From Paenarthrobacter nicotinovorans (GTDB lineage Bacteria; Actinomycetota; Actinomycetes; Actinomycetales; Micrococcaceae), in the NCBI RefSeq assembly GCF_021919345.1, contig NZ_CP089293.1, positions 3,286,001-3,350,000 of the forward strand: a stretch of DNA of 64,000 bases, given 5' to 3'. This document shows positions 17,700 through 26,370 of this stretch, piece after piece. The first letter of the stretch is position 1. Each line of letters starts with the position of its first letter. The notes below the pieces were generated by a model that saw nothing but the letters and a program-made list of their open reading frames with translations, was not told the origin of the DNA and did not search any database. The position numbers were made by a program, and so were the translations under genes.

Positions 17700-18096
17700 G
17701 CCGCCCGGCAGAAACAGACGCACCCTCAGCAGTGGAAGCTTCAGCCAGCCATCCCAACGCCTCCAGTCGCGACGTGAAAAACATCGTGGGGCATGGAACC
17801 TTGCTGGTGTGAAGCTGGTACTGGACCACGGTGCGGTCCACCGGGCTCTCTCCCAGTAACGCGATCCTGGACGCGGCGCACGGTTCCTCGAAGACTTCCC
17901 GCGCCCGACGGCTCAGGAACCCAGTGGCAGCCATGTCCACCAGCAGCGGGAGTTTCCGACCGTCCGCAAGTCTATTGACGGCATCCACGGCCGCACGGGC
18001 GTTCCCCGCTTCGATGCGCACGCCGTGGTTCCACACCAGATGCAGGACACCCTTTTCCAGACGGAGGACGCTGTCGTCCAACTCAATCTGTTCCAT
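17683..18096 (-). CDS. DUF7793-like (STAS-like) protein, first copy
   Basis: This is a 137-residue cytoplasmic protein starting at ATG 18096 after GGAGGTGCAGG; the longer frame upstream is Arg-rich and unsupported. Core pattern: a short beta start, HLVWNHGVRIEAGNARAAV, then LPLLVDMAATGFLSRRAREVF, then SRIALLGESPVDRTVVQYQL and a C-terminal FFTSRLEALGWL. A second protein with the same pattern lies at 62353-62736. The fold resembles STAS/SpoIIAA modules and the function is unknown. It converges with the cation transporter, overlapping by 17 bases. Confidence 0.75.
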   Translation of the reverse strand: MEQIELDDSVLRLEKGVLHLVWNHGVRIEAGNARAAVDAVNRLADGRKLPLLVDMAATGFLSRRAREVFEEPCAASRIALLGESPVDRTVVQYQLHTSKVPCPTMFFTSRLEALGWLAEASTAEGASVSAGRPTGFR

Positions 18097-18301
18097 CCTG
18101 CACCTCCTACGTAACCGTCTCCTGCCCCTGCGGTGATCCGCTGGACTTAGTAAAGAACAATTATCTGCCCTGCGCCCGAGTAATCGGTACTTGCCTTTTG
18201 CCTCCGTCGACACTAGGAGATACCTACCCGTACGCGCGCAATTGGCACTGTCGTGCCATGTGTCAGAGTGGAGTCACTGATCGCGGGAAACAAGGAGCAC
18301 T

Positions 18302-18883
18302 GTGAGTACGGAACTAGCGTGGAGCCGCGGCGAGTGGACCAACCAGCCGGCCGCCGTCGTCGAGCATGGAACCGACCTGCTGGTCACCGCAGCCGAAGGC
18401 AGCGACGCCTGGCGCGTCACCTCCTACGGTTTCGTGCACGACACCGAACACGCGCTGCTTGCCCCGTTTCCGCTGGACAGCGCCATGGAGGTTGAGTTCA
18501 CCGCCGCGTTCTCGCAGCAGTTCGACCAGGCGGGGATTTTCGTCCGCGTCAGCGCCGGGCATTGGGTCAAGGCGGGCGTCGAATTCGCCGACGGCGCCGC
18601 TCAACTGGGCGCAGTGGTCACCGACCGTTTCTCGGACTGGTCTTTGGCACCGGTCCCGGAATGGAACGGCGGCCGGGTCCGTGTGCGCATCAGCCGCTCG
18701 GGCGACGCACTGACCATCCGGGCCGCGGCAGGGACCGGCCCGCTGCAGCTGGTGCGCGTGGTTCCTTTCTCCCCGGAGCTTGCCGCCTTCGCCGGCCCAT
18801 TCACCTGCGCCCCCACCCGCGCCGGACTCACCGTTCCGTTCCACTCCTGGCGGGTTACTCCCCCTGACAGCCAGCTCCACTGA
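18302..18883 (+). CDS. DUF1349 (YesU-like) concanavalin-fold protein
   Basis: This 193-residue single-domain protein has the hallmarks of DUF1349: an N-terminal W-x-N segment (SRGEWTNQP), FDQAGIFVRVSAGHWVKAGVEF in the middle, and SVVTDRFSDWS-like strands. These beta-sandwich proteins are related to concanavalin-like lectins; some sit in sugar-utilisation loci, but their activity is unclear. GTG start with CAAGGAG eight bases upstream. It has no signal peptide. A short spacer separates it from the TPR protein downstream. Confidence 0.8.
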   Translation: MSTELAWSRGEWTNQPAAVVEHGTDLLVTAAEGSDAWRVTSYGFVHDTEHALLAPFPLDSAMEVEFTAAFSQQFDQAGIFVRVSAGHWVKAGVEFADGAAQLGAVVTDRFSDWSLAPVPEWNGGRVRVRISRSGDALTIRAAAGTGPLQLVRVVPFSPELAAFAGPFTCAPTRAGLTVPFHSWRVTPPDSQLH

Positions 18884-18997
18884 CGATTGGCTTGCGGGGT
18901 GGTCACTTCATGAGATTATGGAGACTTCCGCAGCTTGCCATCGACGGCGGCTGCAACACAGTCGGCTCCGTAACAGTCCTATGGGGGGCACATCACG

Positions 18998-19513
18998 GTG
19001 GAAGATACTGCAAGTCTTTGGCGTACTGACCCTTCGACATTCCGCGACGTGGTGATCGACCGCGCCGCAGTGGTGGAAGCTGCACTGGCCGGCGATTGTC
19101 CGCCCACGGAGCGCGTAAGGTACCTGGGCTTGCTCCGCCGGGACACTGAAGCCCTGGACGAAGGCTTCAAGCTTCTACCCGACTCCCCCGACCGCCGCGA
19201 GTTGCTGCTGATTCTCGCCCAGGTCTACCAACGGCAATACCGCTGGCACGATGCCGCAGTTCTTCACGAAAAGGCGCTCCGGACCGTTCGGACACCCGAC
19301 GAGGAAGCCTACGTCCGCCACCACATTGGCCGCCGCCTGTTCGACGAAGCCCGTTTCCGTGCCGCTGCAGACGAGTTCCAGTGGGCCGCGGACCTCTACC
19401 GGGTGGCCGGCAACCTCGAAGCGGTGGAAGAAAACCGCCAGGCCATGCGCCGGGCCTTGCAAGTGCACAGCGACGAGCGAAGCGGCGGACGTCCGGCGTT
19501 CGAGCTCTCCTGA
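18998..19513 (+). CDS. TPR-like helical protein
   Basis: This 171-residue all-helical soluble protein contains a tetratricopeptide-like pattern: RRELLLILAQVYQRQYRWHD, EEAYVRHHIGRRLFDEARFR and FQWAADLYRVAGNLEAVEEN are three successive repeat-like hairpins. TPR proteins act as protein-binding scaffolds; no partner is suggested by the neighbours. GTG start with GGGGGGC about nine bases upstream. A family name beyond TPR-like is not possible here. Confidence 0.65.
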   Translation: MEDTASLWRTDPSTFRDVVIDRAAVVEAALAGDCPPTERVRYLGLLRRDTEALDEGFKLLPDSPDRRELLLILAQVYQRQYRWHDAAVLHEKALRTVRTPDEEAYVRHHIGRRLFDEARFRAAADEFQWAADLYRVAGNLEAVEENRQAMRRALQVHSDERSGGRPAFELS

Positions 19514-19533
19514 CTTAGTGATTAGCTGTTCGT

Positions 19534-19941
19534 ATGCATGAACAGCTCCCCATCGTTGAATTCGCCTTCCCCGGGCCACTTCGCGATCGCTTGGTCAGTG
19601 CGATCCTGGCTGGCCGCAAGACTGCTACAACTTCCCTTCTCCACGAATACGAGGTCGGCAACGAACCGCTGCCCGTTGTCGGAAACAGGGGTGCGGTCAT
19701 CGATTCGGATGGACAGAGGGTGGCGGTGATTCACACTACCGCGGTCCGGATCGTCCCACTCCGCGATGTTCCGTTGGATCACGTGCTGGCCGAAGGAGAG
19801 GGGTACGTTACGGTCACAGATTGGCTGGTCGGCCACACCGAATTCTGGTCATCAGAGCCAATGAAGGCGGAGCTTGGCGAGGATTTCACCATCACCGACT
19901 CATCACTTGTTGTACTTGAACAATTCAGGGTCGCCGGTTGA
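19534..19941 (+). CDS. ASCH domain protein
   Basis: This is a 135-residue ASCH (PUA-like) domain protein. Characteristic pieces are EFAFPGPLRDRLVSAILAG, then GRKTATTSLLHEYE, then a strand pair around VAVIHTTAVRIVPLRDV and GYVTVTDWLVGHTEFW. ASCH proteins are thought to bind RNA or modified nucleosides; some hydrolyse N4-acetylcytidine. The exact role here is unknown. ATG start without a clear ribosome binding site, 21 bases after the TPR gene. Confidence 0.8.
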   Translation: MHEQLPIVEFAFPGPLRDRLVSAILAGRKTATTSLLHEYEVGNEPLPVVGNRGAVIDSDGQRVAVIHTTAVRIVPLRDVPLDHVLAEGEGYVTVTDWLVGHTEFWSSEPMKAELGEDFTITDSSLVVLEQFRVAG

Positions 19942-19973
19942 CCACCGCCCTTACGTCCAACGGCTGATGTAGC

Positions 19974-19993
19974 ATAGTAAGCAAGCTGACTAT
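19974..19993 (+). promoter_or_regulatory. Palindromic operator before the MarR gene
   Basis: ATAGTAAGCAAGCTGACTAT reads as ATAGT-n-AGC-nn-GCT-n-ACTAT, an almost complete 20-base palindrome 24 bases upstream of the MarR start. Size and place fit autorepression by a MarR dimer. Confidence 0.65.
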
Positions 19994-20017
19994 TTGCGAT
20001 AGGCCGGGGGTGCCTGA

Positions 20018-20434
20018 ATGCCTGATATGGACCGTTGGCCAACCAGCCGGTTGCTGTCTACGGCAGCGAGACTGGTGGAGCTGGCATGGAACGAAAAACT
20101 GCGCCCACTTGGCCTCACCTATCCGGCAGTGCTCACCCTCGATGCCGTGGCAACGGGTGGGCCCATCACCCCTGGAAAACTGGCCCAGAACGTCCGTGTG
20201 CAGGCGCAGACCATGGGCCCGCTCCTCAACAGACTCGAAGCCCGCGGATACATCCTCAAAGAACCCAACCGCTTTGACCGACGCAGCCAACTGGTGTCGA
20301 TCACCCCATTGGGCCTTGACCTGTTGGAACAGTCCCACGGCCAGGAAAACTCGGTGCTCTCCACCATCAATCTGGACTCCGAGGGCCTGCGCGACGAACT
20401 CATGGCCATCGTGCGGGACACCCCCTTCCACTAG
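20018..20434 (+). CDS. MarR-family transcriptional regulator
   Basis: This 138-residue winged-helix protein shows the MarR layout: N-terminal dimerisation helix (RLLSTAARLVELAWNEKL), helix-turn-helix around TPGKLAQNVRVQAQTMGPLL with NRLEARGYI, wing EPNRFDRRSQLVSITPLGL with the typical D-x-R-S, and a C-terminal helix. It is probably autoregulated through the palindrome at 19974-19993. No transporter or enzyme lies directly beside it, so its other targets are elsewhere. Ligand unknown. Confidence 0.88.
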   Translation: MPDMDRWPTSRLLSTAARLVELAWNEKLRPLGLTYPAVLTLDAVATGGPITPGKLAQNVRVQAQTMGPLLNRLEARGYILKEPNRFDRRSQLVSITPLGLDLLEQSHGQENSVLSTINLDSEGLRDELMAIVRDTPFH

Positions 20435-20579
20435 CTCTCAGGGGCCTGCGTAGACGGAACCCTCCGCGGCAAGGCAGTATGGAGGTACCGCTGATGAAGT
20501 CCGGCGCTCCAAAAGTCGTATCTCCACACCCCGGGCCAGCGTGACGTACTGCGATGCCCGGACCAAGCAAAAGGGCATC

Positions 20580-20759
20580 ATGAGTGAACTTCGAATAGGC
20601 GACAGCCTCCCCGTAGACCTTCTTAGCTTCAGGGCAGCAGAATGCCTTGTATCAACAGGCGCGCCTGAATCAGAGGATGTCTGTGTTCTGGATGCAGGGC
20701 ACACCGGCAACCACCTGGCTGCCGGTGCAGACATGGTAGTCAGGGCCGTCTGGAGCTAA
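20580..20759 (+). CDS. Small hypothetical protein
   Basis: A 59-residue frame opens at ATG 20580 after AAAAGGG. It starts MSELRIGDSLPVDLLSFRA and contains two cysteines and a His in CVLDAGHTGNHLA, which could hold a metal but matches no family I know. A longer frame to 20541 has no ribosome binding site. A perfect 21-base stem follows its stop after 11 bases, which supports a transcription unit ending here. Confidence 0.5.
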   Translation: MSELRIGDSLPVDLLSFRAAECLVSTGAPESEDVCVLDAGHTGNHLAAGADMVVRAVWS

Positions 20760-20770
20760 AGGCAAAGGAC

Positions 20771-20816
20771 AATGCCAAGGGGAAGCGACCCAGCCGGGTC
20801 GCTTCCCCTTGGCATT
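20771..20816. terminator. Bidirectional terminator, perfect 21-base stem
   Basis: Arms 20771-20791 and 20796-20816 are exact inverted copies around an AGCC loop; the outer bases AAT/ATT give short A and T runs on both sides. It lies between the stops of two convergent genes, so it can serve both. Confidence 0.85.
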
Positions 20817-20820
20817 TAAC

Positions 20821-22284
20821 CTACGTGCCGCAGAAAGTCCGGTACGGGCCGAAACTCTCAGGCGCCGGAACCGCGAACTTCTCCAGCCCGGGGCGTTCCG
20901 AATAAGGCGAACCGAGCGCCTCCAGCAGTTCCGCCGTCGGGCCGGTGTCCCCGTTCGTCGCAGCCGCGAGTGCCTCTTCCACAAGATGGTTCCGCGGGAT
21001 GTAGATCGGGTTGACCCTGTCCATGGCATCAGCGTCGGGCTTCTGGGCCCGCCACCGCTCCAGCCAGTCGTCAAACGCCGGGAGGTCGAGAAGCACGCCG
21101 CGGACGAGTTCGGCATTCCCGCGGGCAGCTTCGCCGAGGTTGCGGAAGAACGAGGTGTAATCGGCGCGCGCCTCCTGGACCAGCCCAAGGAGGTCATCCA
21201 CCAAAGGCGAGGCAACGGCGTCGTCGATTCCCTCCGGAAGCCCCAGCTTGGCTTGCAGGCCACTGAACCAGGCAGCGCTGTACTGCTGCCGGAAACCGCC
21301 CAGTGCTTCGACGGCGAGCGCCACCGCCTGCTCCTCGTCATCATGGATCAAGGGCGCCAGCGATTCCGCGAACCGGGCCAGGTTCCACTCGGCCACCACC
21401 GGCTGGTTGCGGTAGGCGTACCGGCCCTGCTCATCGATGGAGCTGTACACCGCACCGGGATCGAACCCGTCCATGAAGGCGCATGGACCGTAGTCGATGG
21501 TTTCGCCGGACACCGTCATGTTGTCCGTGTTCATGACGCCGTGGACGAAGCCCACCAGCATCCACTGGGCTACAAGCCGCGCCTGGACCGCTATGACGCC
21601 CTTGAGCAGGGCGAGGTACGGATTGTCTTCAGTGCTCGACGACGGGTGGTGGCGTTCGATTGCATGGTCGGCCAGGCGGCGCAACAGTTCGATGTCGTTG
21701 CCGGCCCTCGCGTACTGGAAGCTGCCCACCCGGATGTGGCTGCTCGCCACGCGGGTGAGGACCGCGCCCGGGAGGACCGTCTCGCGCTGGACCGATAGGC
21801 CCGTGGCGACGACCGCCAAGGACCTGGTGGTCGGAATATTCAGGGCGTGCATCGCTTCGCTGACGATGTACTCGCGCAGCATGGGTCCGACGACGGCCCG
21901 GCCATCGCCGTTCCGCGCGAATGGCGTCCGGCCGGAACCCTTCAAATGGATGTCGCGTAGCTTCCCGTCAGCGTCGGCGACCTCACCCAAAAGCAGCGCG
22001 CGCCCGTCCCCCAACCGCGGCGAATAAAAACCGAACTGGTGCCCGGAATAGCCCTGTGCCACCGGGGTTGCATCCTCCGGCAGGGCGTTGCCGATCAGCA
22101 GCCGCACGCCCTCCGGGCTCCGCAGGAAACCAGGGTCAAAGCCAAGTTCGACGGCGAGTGGTTCATTGACCAGCAGAAGCTGCGGATCCGGGGCCTCCTC
22201 CGCCCGCCACGGAACAGCCAGCTCGGGGAAGTCGCGGGCGAAGTGGCCCTCGAAGGCAATGGTCGATTCGGCGGAGTGGCTCAT
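20821..22284 (-). CDS. selO: SelO-family protein adenylyltransferase (YdiU)
   Basis: SelO is a kinase-fold protein that transfers AMP to Ser, Thr or Tyr of target proteins in redox control. This 487-residue protein has the family segments [57 protein letters not shown] and, in the metal-binding loop, [13 protein letters not shown]. Near the end YRTFCGT places Cys where some eukaryotic homologues have selenocysteine. I start at ATG 22284 rather than the TTG just before it. It converges on the perfect terminator. Confidence 0.92.
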   Translation of the reverse strand: MSHSAESTIAFEGHFARDFPELAVPWRAEEAPDPQLLLVNEPLAVELGFDPGFLRSPEGVRLLIGNALPEDATPVAQGYSGHQFGFYSPRLGDGRALLLGEVADADGKLRDIHLKGSGRTPFARNGDGRAVVGPMLREYIVSEAMHALNIPTTRSLAVVATGLSVQRETVLPGAVLTRVASSHIRVGSFQYARAGNDIELLRRLADHAIERHHPSSSTEDNPYLALLKGVIAVQARLVAQWMLVGFVHGVMNTDNMTVSGETIDYGPCAFMDGFDPGAVYSSIDEQGRYAYRNQPVVAEWNLARFAESLAPLIHDDEEQAVALAVEALGGFRQQYSAAWFSGLQAKLGLPEGIDDAVASPLVDDLLGLVQEARADYTSFFRNLGEAARGNAELVRGVLLDLPAFDDWLERWRAQKPDADAMDRVNPIYIPRNHLVEEALAAATNGDTGPTAELLEALGSPYSERPGLEKFAVPAPESFGPYRTFCGT

Positions 22285-22379
22285 CAATTAAGGATAGGGC
22301 GGTTTTGGGCGGGGGTGGTAAGGATGCTGAGGGACGCGGACTGCAAGACTCAGGGTGTCCGCAGGTTATCCTTCAAACC

Positions 22380-22631
22380 GTGACTACTACAACCGACACC
22401 ACCGAGACCGAGATTCAACGAAGGCTCGGCCAGTCGTATAAGAAGACCTCAATCATCCTGGGCGTCATCGGCATGTTCATCCTGGGAATTCCCTTGGGCA
22501 TCGCGGCCTTTATCTTTGCCCGCAAAGCCGAGACCCAAGGCGTCAAGGCCACTGCTGGGATCGTGCTGGCTGTCCTTGATATCGTCCTGGCGATCGTGGT
22601 CATGGTAGTGCTCAAGCCGTTCAACATTTAG
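22380..22631 (+). CDS. Small two-span membrane protein (DUF4190-like)
   Basis: This 83-residue protein has a Thr-rich soluble N-terminus (TTTTDTTETEIQRRL), then two hydrophobic helices (SIILGVIGMFILGIPLGIAAF and a second near the C-terminus) joined by a basic loop RKAETQGVKATAG. Such two-helix proteins are abundant in actinobacteria; no activity is known. GTG at 22380 is chosen because the upstream part of the frame is not protein-like. It diverges from selO. Confidence 0.6.
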   Translation: MTTTTDTTETEIQRRLGQSYKKTSIILGVIGMFILGIPLGIAAFIFARKAETQGVKATAGIVLAVLDIVLAIVVMVVLKPFNI

Positions 22632-22710
22632 GCGGGGCGCATTCCCCTCTTTTCCGGCCTTTACGGCTGAAAGAGCTAGCCAACAGGGATTAACACCCGC
22701 CAGGTCCGGC

Positions 22711-23133
22711 TCAAGGAATGGTGACATGCTCGTCGACCCGCTCCGTGAACGGGAGCCTGTCCGGACAGACCACGGATGCCATCACCGGCCCTCCGGGTTT
22801 TGCTGTGTATCGCACACACGCGCTGACGGTTCGCTGTTCAGCCCACCAACCCCCACTGGTGGTTAGGTGTTCGCGGAAGTACCGGTCGGCATGGAAGTTG
22901 CCGTCGGCCTCCCAACCGAACGAGTAAGTGACGCTGGTTCCCTGCAACTTTGAGCGCACGGCGTCCCTGTCGGACGTATCCGTGGCCGCGGTAAACCCGA
23001 TGAACCAGTCCATACCCTCTGCAGCGCGGTCCCGGATGGCGCTTCGTCCCAGTTCCTCGATGCCGGGCCGGGCACATGAGGACAAGGCCAACAGGATGAC
23101 CATTGCGCAGCAAAGCGTCCAGCCACGTCTCAT
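22711..23133 (-). CDS. Putative lipoprotein
   Basis: A 140-residue protein has a type II signal: basic start, hydrophobic helix, and LLALSSCARPG with the lipobox Cys at about residue 21. The mature domain has aromatic-rich strands (TYSFGWEADGNFHADRYF, GGWWAEQRTVSACVRYTA) and two further cysteines, probably a disulfide (ACVRY and VVCPD). No family is recognised. ATG start with GGGGGGAATGA directly upstream. Confidence 0.65.
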   Translation of the reverse strand: MRRGWTLCCAMVILLALSSCARPGIEELGRSAIRDRAAEGMDWFIGFTAATDTSDRDAVRSKLQGTSVTYSFGWEADGNFHADRYFREHLTTSGGWWAEQRTVSACVRYTAKPGGPVMASVVCPDRLPFTERVDEHVTIP

Positions 23134-23432
23134 TCATTCCCCCCAAAACTTATGAAACCCCAGCCTAACCCTGGGCGGGCACCAGCGGACGGTGACGCGT
23201 CCGCCGTCGTACATCGCCACCATCGATCGCTCCCCCGCCAGTCCCCTGGAACGTCGAGCGCCTGACCACGAAGCTGAAGAGCGAATACTCCGTTGTTGGA
23301 GGGTAGTTTTCACCCCCAACGTCCCGTGTAACCCTCTTGTAACCCCCTCCGCCCTTTACTTGTGACGTGGGCCACTTTCCAACGAATGATGTGCCGGATG
23401 GTGTCCACTCGCAAGCAACGGAAAGAGGAATC

Positions 23433-25223
23433 ATGCCTGACACACCCAACGGTGCTATGGAAACCTGGCTGGCGCAGTTCGACGCAGCCCTGCGCAGCCG
23501 GGACATCGAAGCAGCACTGGCGCTGTTTGATGACGAATCGTATTGGCGCGACTTCGTCTCCTTCACCTGGAACCTCAAGACCCTTGAGGGCAAGGCCGGG
23601 ATCAAGGACATGCTGGAGGCCGTGCTCGGCGATGTCCAGCCATCCAACTGGGCCTTGGCCGAGGACGCCGCGGGCGACGCCATGAACCCCGAATCCTGGG
23701 TCAATTTCGAGACCCTGCAAGGAAAGGGCTACGCACACCTGCGGCTCCGCAACGGAAAGTGCTGGACACTGCTGACAACCATGCAGGAGCTCAAAGGATA
23801 CGAAGAAAGGAAGGGTCCCCACCGCGAACAAGGAGTGGCCCACAGTATCGAAAAAGGCCGGAAGTCCTGGCTGGAACGCAAAGAGGAAGAAGCTGCCAGG
23901 CTCGGCTATGAGGACCAGCCCTACGCCCTGGTCATTGGCGGCGGGCAGGGCGGCATCGGCCTCGGTGCACGGCTCCGGAGACTGGGCGTGCCCACCATCA
24001 TTGTGGACAAGAACGCCCGTCCCGGTGACGCCTGGCGCAACCGGTACAAGTCCCTCCACCTGCACGACCCCGTCTGGTACGACCACCTGCCGTATCTGAA
24101 CTTCCCCGACGACTGGCCGGTCTTCGCAGCCAAGGACAAGATCGGCGACTGGCTCGAGCACTACACCAGCATCATGGAGCTCAACTACTGGTCCAATACC
24201 GAATGCACCAAAGCTCGGTGGGATGAGGAAAGCGGTACGTGGGAGGTCACCGTCATCCGCGACGGCGAACGGGTCACCTTGCGTCCCCGGCAGCTTGTCT
24301 TCGCCTTGGGCGTTTCCGGCTACCCCAACATCCCGGTCTTTGACGGCGCCGACTCCTTCCTTGGGGAGCAATACCACTCCTCCAAGCACCCCGGCGGTGG
24401 GGACTGGACCGGCAAGAAAGCAGTAGTGATCGGCTCCAACAATTCCGCCCACGATATCTGCGCGGACCTCTGGGAGCACGGAGCGGACGTGACCATGGTC
24501 CAACGTTCATCCACCCACATCGCCCGGAGCGAATCCCTGATGGACCTGGCCCTCGGCGATCTCTATTCCGAAAAGGCACTGGCCAACGGAGTGACCACCG
24601 AAAAGGCCGACCTCCTCTTCGCTTCCCTGCCCTACCGCATCCTTCCGGAGGCCCAGGTGCCGGTGTACCAGAAGATGGCAAAGCGCGACGCCGGGTTCTA
24701 CTCCCAGCTCGAAGCCGCCGGATTTGAGCTGGACTTCGGAGTGGACGGTTCCGGCCTGTTCCTCAAGTACCTCAGGCGCGGCTCCGGCTACTACATCGAC
24801 GTCGGCGCATCGCAGCTGATCATCGACGGCCGCGTGAAGCTCGCCAACGGCCAGGTCAGCAAAATTACCGGCAACGCCGTGATCATGGACAACGGCGACG
24901 AACTCGAAGCCGACGTGATCATCTACGCAACCGGTTACGGCTCCATGAACGGCTGGCTCGCCGACCTCGTCTCACCCGAAGTGGCAGACCAAGTGGGCAA
25001 GTGCTGGGGGTACGGCTCCGACACCCCCAAAGACCCCGGGCCCTGGGAAGGAGAACTGCGCAATATGTGGAAACCCACCAACGTGGAGAACCTCTGGATC
25101 CACGGCGGAAACCTGCACCAAAGCCGGCACTACTCCAAGTACCTCGCCCTGCAGCTCAAGGCCCGGATGGAAGGGCTCCCCACCCCCGTGTACAGCCTGC
25201 AGCCATCCCACCACACCCGCTGA
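23433..25223 (+). CDS. Flavin-dependent monooxygenase with N-terminal NTF2-like domain
   Basis: This 596-residue protein starts at ATG 23433 after AAAGAGGA. Residues 1-150 look like a SnoaL/NTF2-type cone domain (ETWLAQFDAALRSRDIEAAL). From about 165 comes a flavin-monooxygenase core: FAD fingerprint LVIGGGQGGIGLGARLRRLG, a Baeyer-Villiger/FMO-like FLGEQYHSSKHPGGG, and a second nucleotide site VVIGSNNSAHDICADLWEHG with the Gly partly replaced. A late ATG segment (DVIIYATGYGSMNG) completes it. It likely oxidises a ketone, amine or sulfide with NADPH and O2. The dehydrogenase 11 bases downstream probably works with it. Confidence 0.82.
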   Translation: MPDTPNGAMETWLAQFDAALRSRDIEAALALFDDESYWRDFVSFTWNLKTLEGKAGIKDMLEAVLGDVQPSNWALAEDAAGDAMNPESWVNFETLQGKGYAHLRLRNGKCWTLLTTMQELKGYEERKGPHREQGVAHSIEKGRKSWLERKEEEAARLGYEDQPYALVIGGGQGGIGLGARLRRLGVPTIIVDKNARPGDAWRNRYKSLHLHDPVWYDHLPYLNFPDDWPVFAAKDKIGDWLEHYTSIMELNYWSNTECTKARWDEESGTWEVTVIRDGERVTLRPRQLVFALGVSGYPNIPVFDGADSFLGEQYHSSKHPGGGDWTGKKAVVIGSNNSAHDICADLWEHGADVTMVQRSSTHIARSESLMDLALGDLYSEKALANGVTTEKADLLFASLPYRILPEAQVPVYQKMAKRDAGFYSQLEAAGFELDFGVDGSGLFLKYLRRGSGYYIDVGASQLIIDGRVKLANGQVSKITGNAVIMDNGDELEADVIIYATGYGSMNGWLADLVSPEVADQVGKCWGYGSDTPKDPGPWEGELRNMWKPTNVENLWIHGGNLHQSRHYSKYLALQLKARMEGLPTPVYSLQPSHHTR

Positions 25224-25234
25224 AGGAGCCGATT

Positions 25235-26290
25235 GTGAAAGCAGCAAGATTCCACGGACGCAACGACATCAGGATCGACGACGTCCCGGAGCCGGAGGTA
25301 CGACCCGGCACCGTCAAGATCCAGGTGGCGTGGTGCGGCATCTGCGGAACCGATCTCCACGAGTACTTGGAAGGGCCCATCTTTGTCCCGGCCCCCGGAC
25401 ACCCTCATCCCCTCTCGGGGGAAGAAGCCCCGGTGACCATGGGCCACGAATTCTCCGGAACAATCGTGGACGTTGGCGAGGGTGTCCAGGCGCTCTCGGT
25501 GGGCGACAACGTAGTCGTGGAACCCTATTTCGTGTGCGACGAGTGTCCGCCCTGCAAGGCGGGGAACTATCACCTCTGCACCAAAATGGGCTTCATTGGG
25601 CTCTCCGGCGGAGGTGGAGGCCTGGGCGGCATGGTGGTTGTGGACACCAGGTGGGTCCACAAAGTCGGCAACATCCCGCTGGATCAAGCCGCCTTGATCG
25701 AGCCCCTGTCCGTGGCCCACCATGCGGTCGCCCGCAGCGGTGCCAAGCCCGGAGACGTTGCCTTGGTGGGTGGCTCAGGACCCATCGGGCTGCTGACGGC
25801 CGCTGTATTGAAGAGCCAGGGGGTCACCACGGTGATCAGCGAACTCAGTGCGGCCCGGAAAGACAAAGCCATCTCCAGCGGGGTGGCCGACTATGTCATC
25901 GACCCCGGCCAGGAGGATCTGCAGGCACGGCTGTTGGAGCTGACAGACGGCGTGGGCGCGGACGTGGCTTTCGAGTGCGCCGGAGTCAACGCGGTGCTGG
26001 ATACGCTCCTGACGGCGGTGAAACCCGCAGGTGTGGTGGTGAACGTTTCCATTTGGGGCCGGCCGGCGACAGTGGACATGCAGAAGATCGTGCTGAAGGA
26101 GATCGATCTGCGCGGCACCATAGCCTACGTCCGGGACCATGCCGAGGCCATCAAGCTGGTCCAGGAGGGAAAGGTAAATCTGGAGCCCTTCATCACGGCG
26201 AGGATTGCGTTGGAAGACCTGGTGGAGCAAGGCTTCAATACGCTCATCCACCACAATGACACCGCGGTGAAGATCCTCGTCCATCCCTAG
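25235..26290 (+). CDS. Zinc alcohol dehydrogenase, 2,3-butanediol dehydrogenase-like
   Basis: This 351-residue medium-chain dehydrogenase starts at GTG 25235 after GAAGGA. Catalytic zinc ligands are in WCGICGTDLHEY and TMGHEFSG; the structural zinc loop is CDECPPCKAGNYHLC; the NAD site is ALVGGSGPIGLLTAAVL. The segment PIFVPAPGHPHPLSGEEAPV between the first two zinc regions is typical of (R,R)-butanediol dehydrogenases. It oxidises a secondary alcohol or diol to a ketone. Operon partner of the upstream monooxygenase. Confidence 0.85.
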   Translation: MKAARFHGRNDIRIDDVPEPEVRPGTVKIQVAWCGICGTDLHEYLEGPIFVPAPGHPHPLSGEEAPVTMGHEFSGTIVDVGEGVQALSVGDNVVVEPYFVCDECPPCKAGNYHLCTKMGFIGLSGGGGGLGGMVVVDTRWVHKVGNIPLDQAALIEPLSVAHHAVARSGAKPGDVALVGGSGPIGLLTAAVLKSQGVTTVISELSAARKDKAISSGVADYVIDPGQEDLQARLLELTDGVGADVAFECAGVNAVLDTLLTAVKPAGVVVNVSIWGRPATVDMQKIVLKEIDLRGTIAYVRDHAEAIKLVQEGKVNLEPFITARIALEDLVEQGFNTLIHHNDTAVKILVHP

Positions 26291-26332
26291 GTAGGTCCAC
26301 CCCTAGGTAGGTCCATCCCTAGGAACCTCCAT
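26285..26332. repeat. Three tandem 16-base repeats
   Basis: Units CCCTAGGTAGGTCCAC, CCCTAGGTAGGTCCAT and CCCTAGGAACCTCCAT follow head to tail, with a partial fourth (CCTTGG). The stop codon of the dehydrogenase lies in the first unit. Confidence 0.85.
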
Positions 26333-26344
26333 CCTTGGGCATAT

Positions 26345-26369
26345 CCGCCGGCGCCAGGAGCGCCGGCGG
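26345..26369. terminator. Stem-loop between convergent genes
   Basis: CCGCCGGCGC and GCGCCGGCGG form a perfect 10-base stem around CAGGA, directly before the stop of the XRE gene and after the dehydrogenase. There is no long U run, so efficiency is uncertain. Confidence 0.65.
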
Positions 26370-26370
26370 A

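Noticed and set aside
23134..23319. Short frame ending next to the lipoprotein start
   Set aside because: Basic, without ribosome binding site or family pattern; the roughly 300-base gap up to 23432 otherwise shows nothing.
26285..26332. CRISPR array
   Set aside because: Units are contiguous, without spacers, and only three copies.
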